Source of the DNA: Molanna angustata
Taxonomy: Eukaryota > Arthropoda > Insecta > Trichoptera > Molannidae
Length of the DNA: 64,000 nucleotides
Assembly (NCBI GenBank): GCA_963576475.1
Contig: OY754970.1
Span: 41,766,147 to 41,830,146 of the forward strand
Direction: 5' to 3'
In this document: positions 63,449-64,000 of the stretch, one piece after another
Numbering within the stretch: position 1 is the first letter of the stretch
Layout of the letters: each line of letters begins with the position of its first letter
Notes under the pieces: generated by a model
What the model was told of the DNA's origin: nothing
What the model saw: only the letters and a program-made list of their open reading frames with translations
Database searches by the model: none
Program-made: the position numbers and the translations under genes

Positions 63449-64000
63449 AAAACAAACAGTGCACCCGGGAAAGATAATATTTCATCAAAAACACTCAAAA
63501 TACTACAGAAAGAACTATGTGAACCACTAACACACCTTATAAACCTATCAATAAAAAAAGGAGAATTTCCTAACATACTTAAACAAGGAACAATATTGCC
63601 GATTCACAAAAACGGTAGTAAGGAAGAAATAAATAACTACAGACCAATAAGTTTACTAAATTCAATGTCAAAAATTTTGGAAAAGGTAATAAAGAAGCAA
63701 CTGATGAACTATTTAAACACATATGACATCCTCTCTAAAAACCAATACGGTTTCAGAGAAAATAAAAGTACCTCAGATGCAATTTCGTATGTCACTGACC
63801 ATATAAAAGAATTAATGGACAAAGGCAACAAGTGTCTTGCAGTTTTTATTGACCTCACCAAAGCTTTTGATACCATAAACCACAATTTGCTCTTCAAAAA
63901 GCTTGAAAACATTGGTGTTAAAGATACTTCCCTAAAAATACTCAAAGACTACATGACAGGCCGAAATCAGTGTGTAAAAGTGGGAAGTCACATAAGTGAA
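63449..64000 (+). CDS. Jockey-like reverse transcriptase, open, cut by window edge
   Basis: 184 codons without a stop, continuing past 64000. Motifs: NSAPGKDNISSKTLKIL, LKQGTILPIHKNGSKEEINN, YRPISLLNSMSKILEKVI, QYGFRENKSTSDAISYV, then VFIDLTKAFDTINHNLL (motif A, catalytic Asp). Motifs B and C would lie beyond the edge. The 5' truncation is near 63440, inside the RT, so endonuclease and ORF1 are absent. The minus-strand frames over it are shadows. Confidence 0.9.

Noticed and set aside
1..64000. CRISPR arrays, bacterial operons or integrated virus genes
   Set aside because: Tandem repeats here have no unique spacers, the coding relics are LINE or mariner type, and no capsid, envelope or viral polymerase motif was seen.

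Overview
The window is AT-rich eukaryotic nuclear DNA from an insect, most likely a moth or butterfly. I infer this from tRNA-derived SINEs, Jockey/R1/RTE-type LINE fragments with TAAA-type tails, a mariner relic, many foldback elements and CCTAA motifs. There are no operons, rRNA, CRISPR or functional tRNA genes. Almost all long reading frames are retrotransposon remnants or chance frames.

The only host gene I can support is on the minus strand at 36.2-36.7 kb. It is the 5' end of a Musashi-family RNA-binding protein gene (Rbp6-like). A first coding exon (19 residues, donor GTAGGT), a 188-base intron and a 41-base exon splice in phase to give the RNP2 core of an RRM (GKMFVGGLSWQTSP). The next donor is present but no further exon was found to its left. 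The left 36 kb is therefore probably a very large intron of this gene, and the sequence right of about 36.7 kb is upstream flank.

Left part (1-36.2 kb): a 61-bp minisatellite (1.37-2.10 kb), SINE and LINE fragments, a mariner pseudogene (16.4 kb), and several large hairpin-forming elements (6.5, 14.6, 20.8, 22.0, 30.2 and 30.7 kb). There is also a 53-bp minisatellite (32.6-33.3 kb) and a perfect three-copy 58-bp repeat (35.0 kb). Middle part (36.7-46.5 kb): the gene's upstream flank, then nested Jockey-like and RTE-like pseudogenes, a Helitron-like coding trace and a compact array of six GCGNAGC mini-hairpins (45.86-45.98 kb). Right part (46.5-64 kb): the best-preserved retrotransposons. These are an intact 631-codon RTE-like reverse transcriptase (54.6-56.5 kb, minus), an intact R1-like RT C-terminal half with CCHC knuckle (57.4-58.8 kb, minus), and Jockey-like RTs at 61.5-62.4 kb (minus) and 63.4 kb to the right edge (plus).

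The most unusual signals are the GCGNAGC array, the dense set of long inverted repeats (some perfect) that would lie inside one nuclear pre-mRNA, and a GYGTGATGGTATG 3' terminus shared by the RTE-like LINE, a short five-copy repeat family and a foldback family, which looks like a LINE and its parasites. No search or folding could be run, so family names rest on motif recognition.
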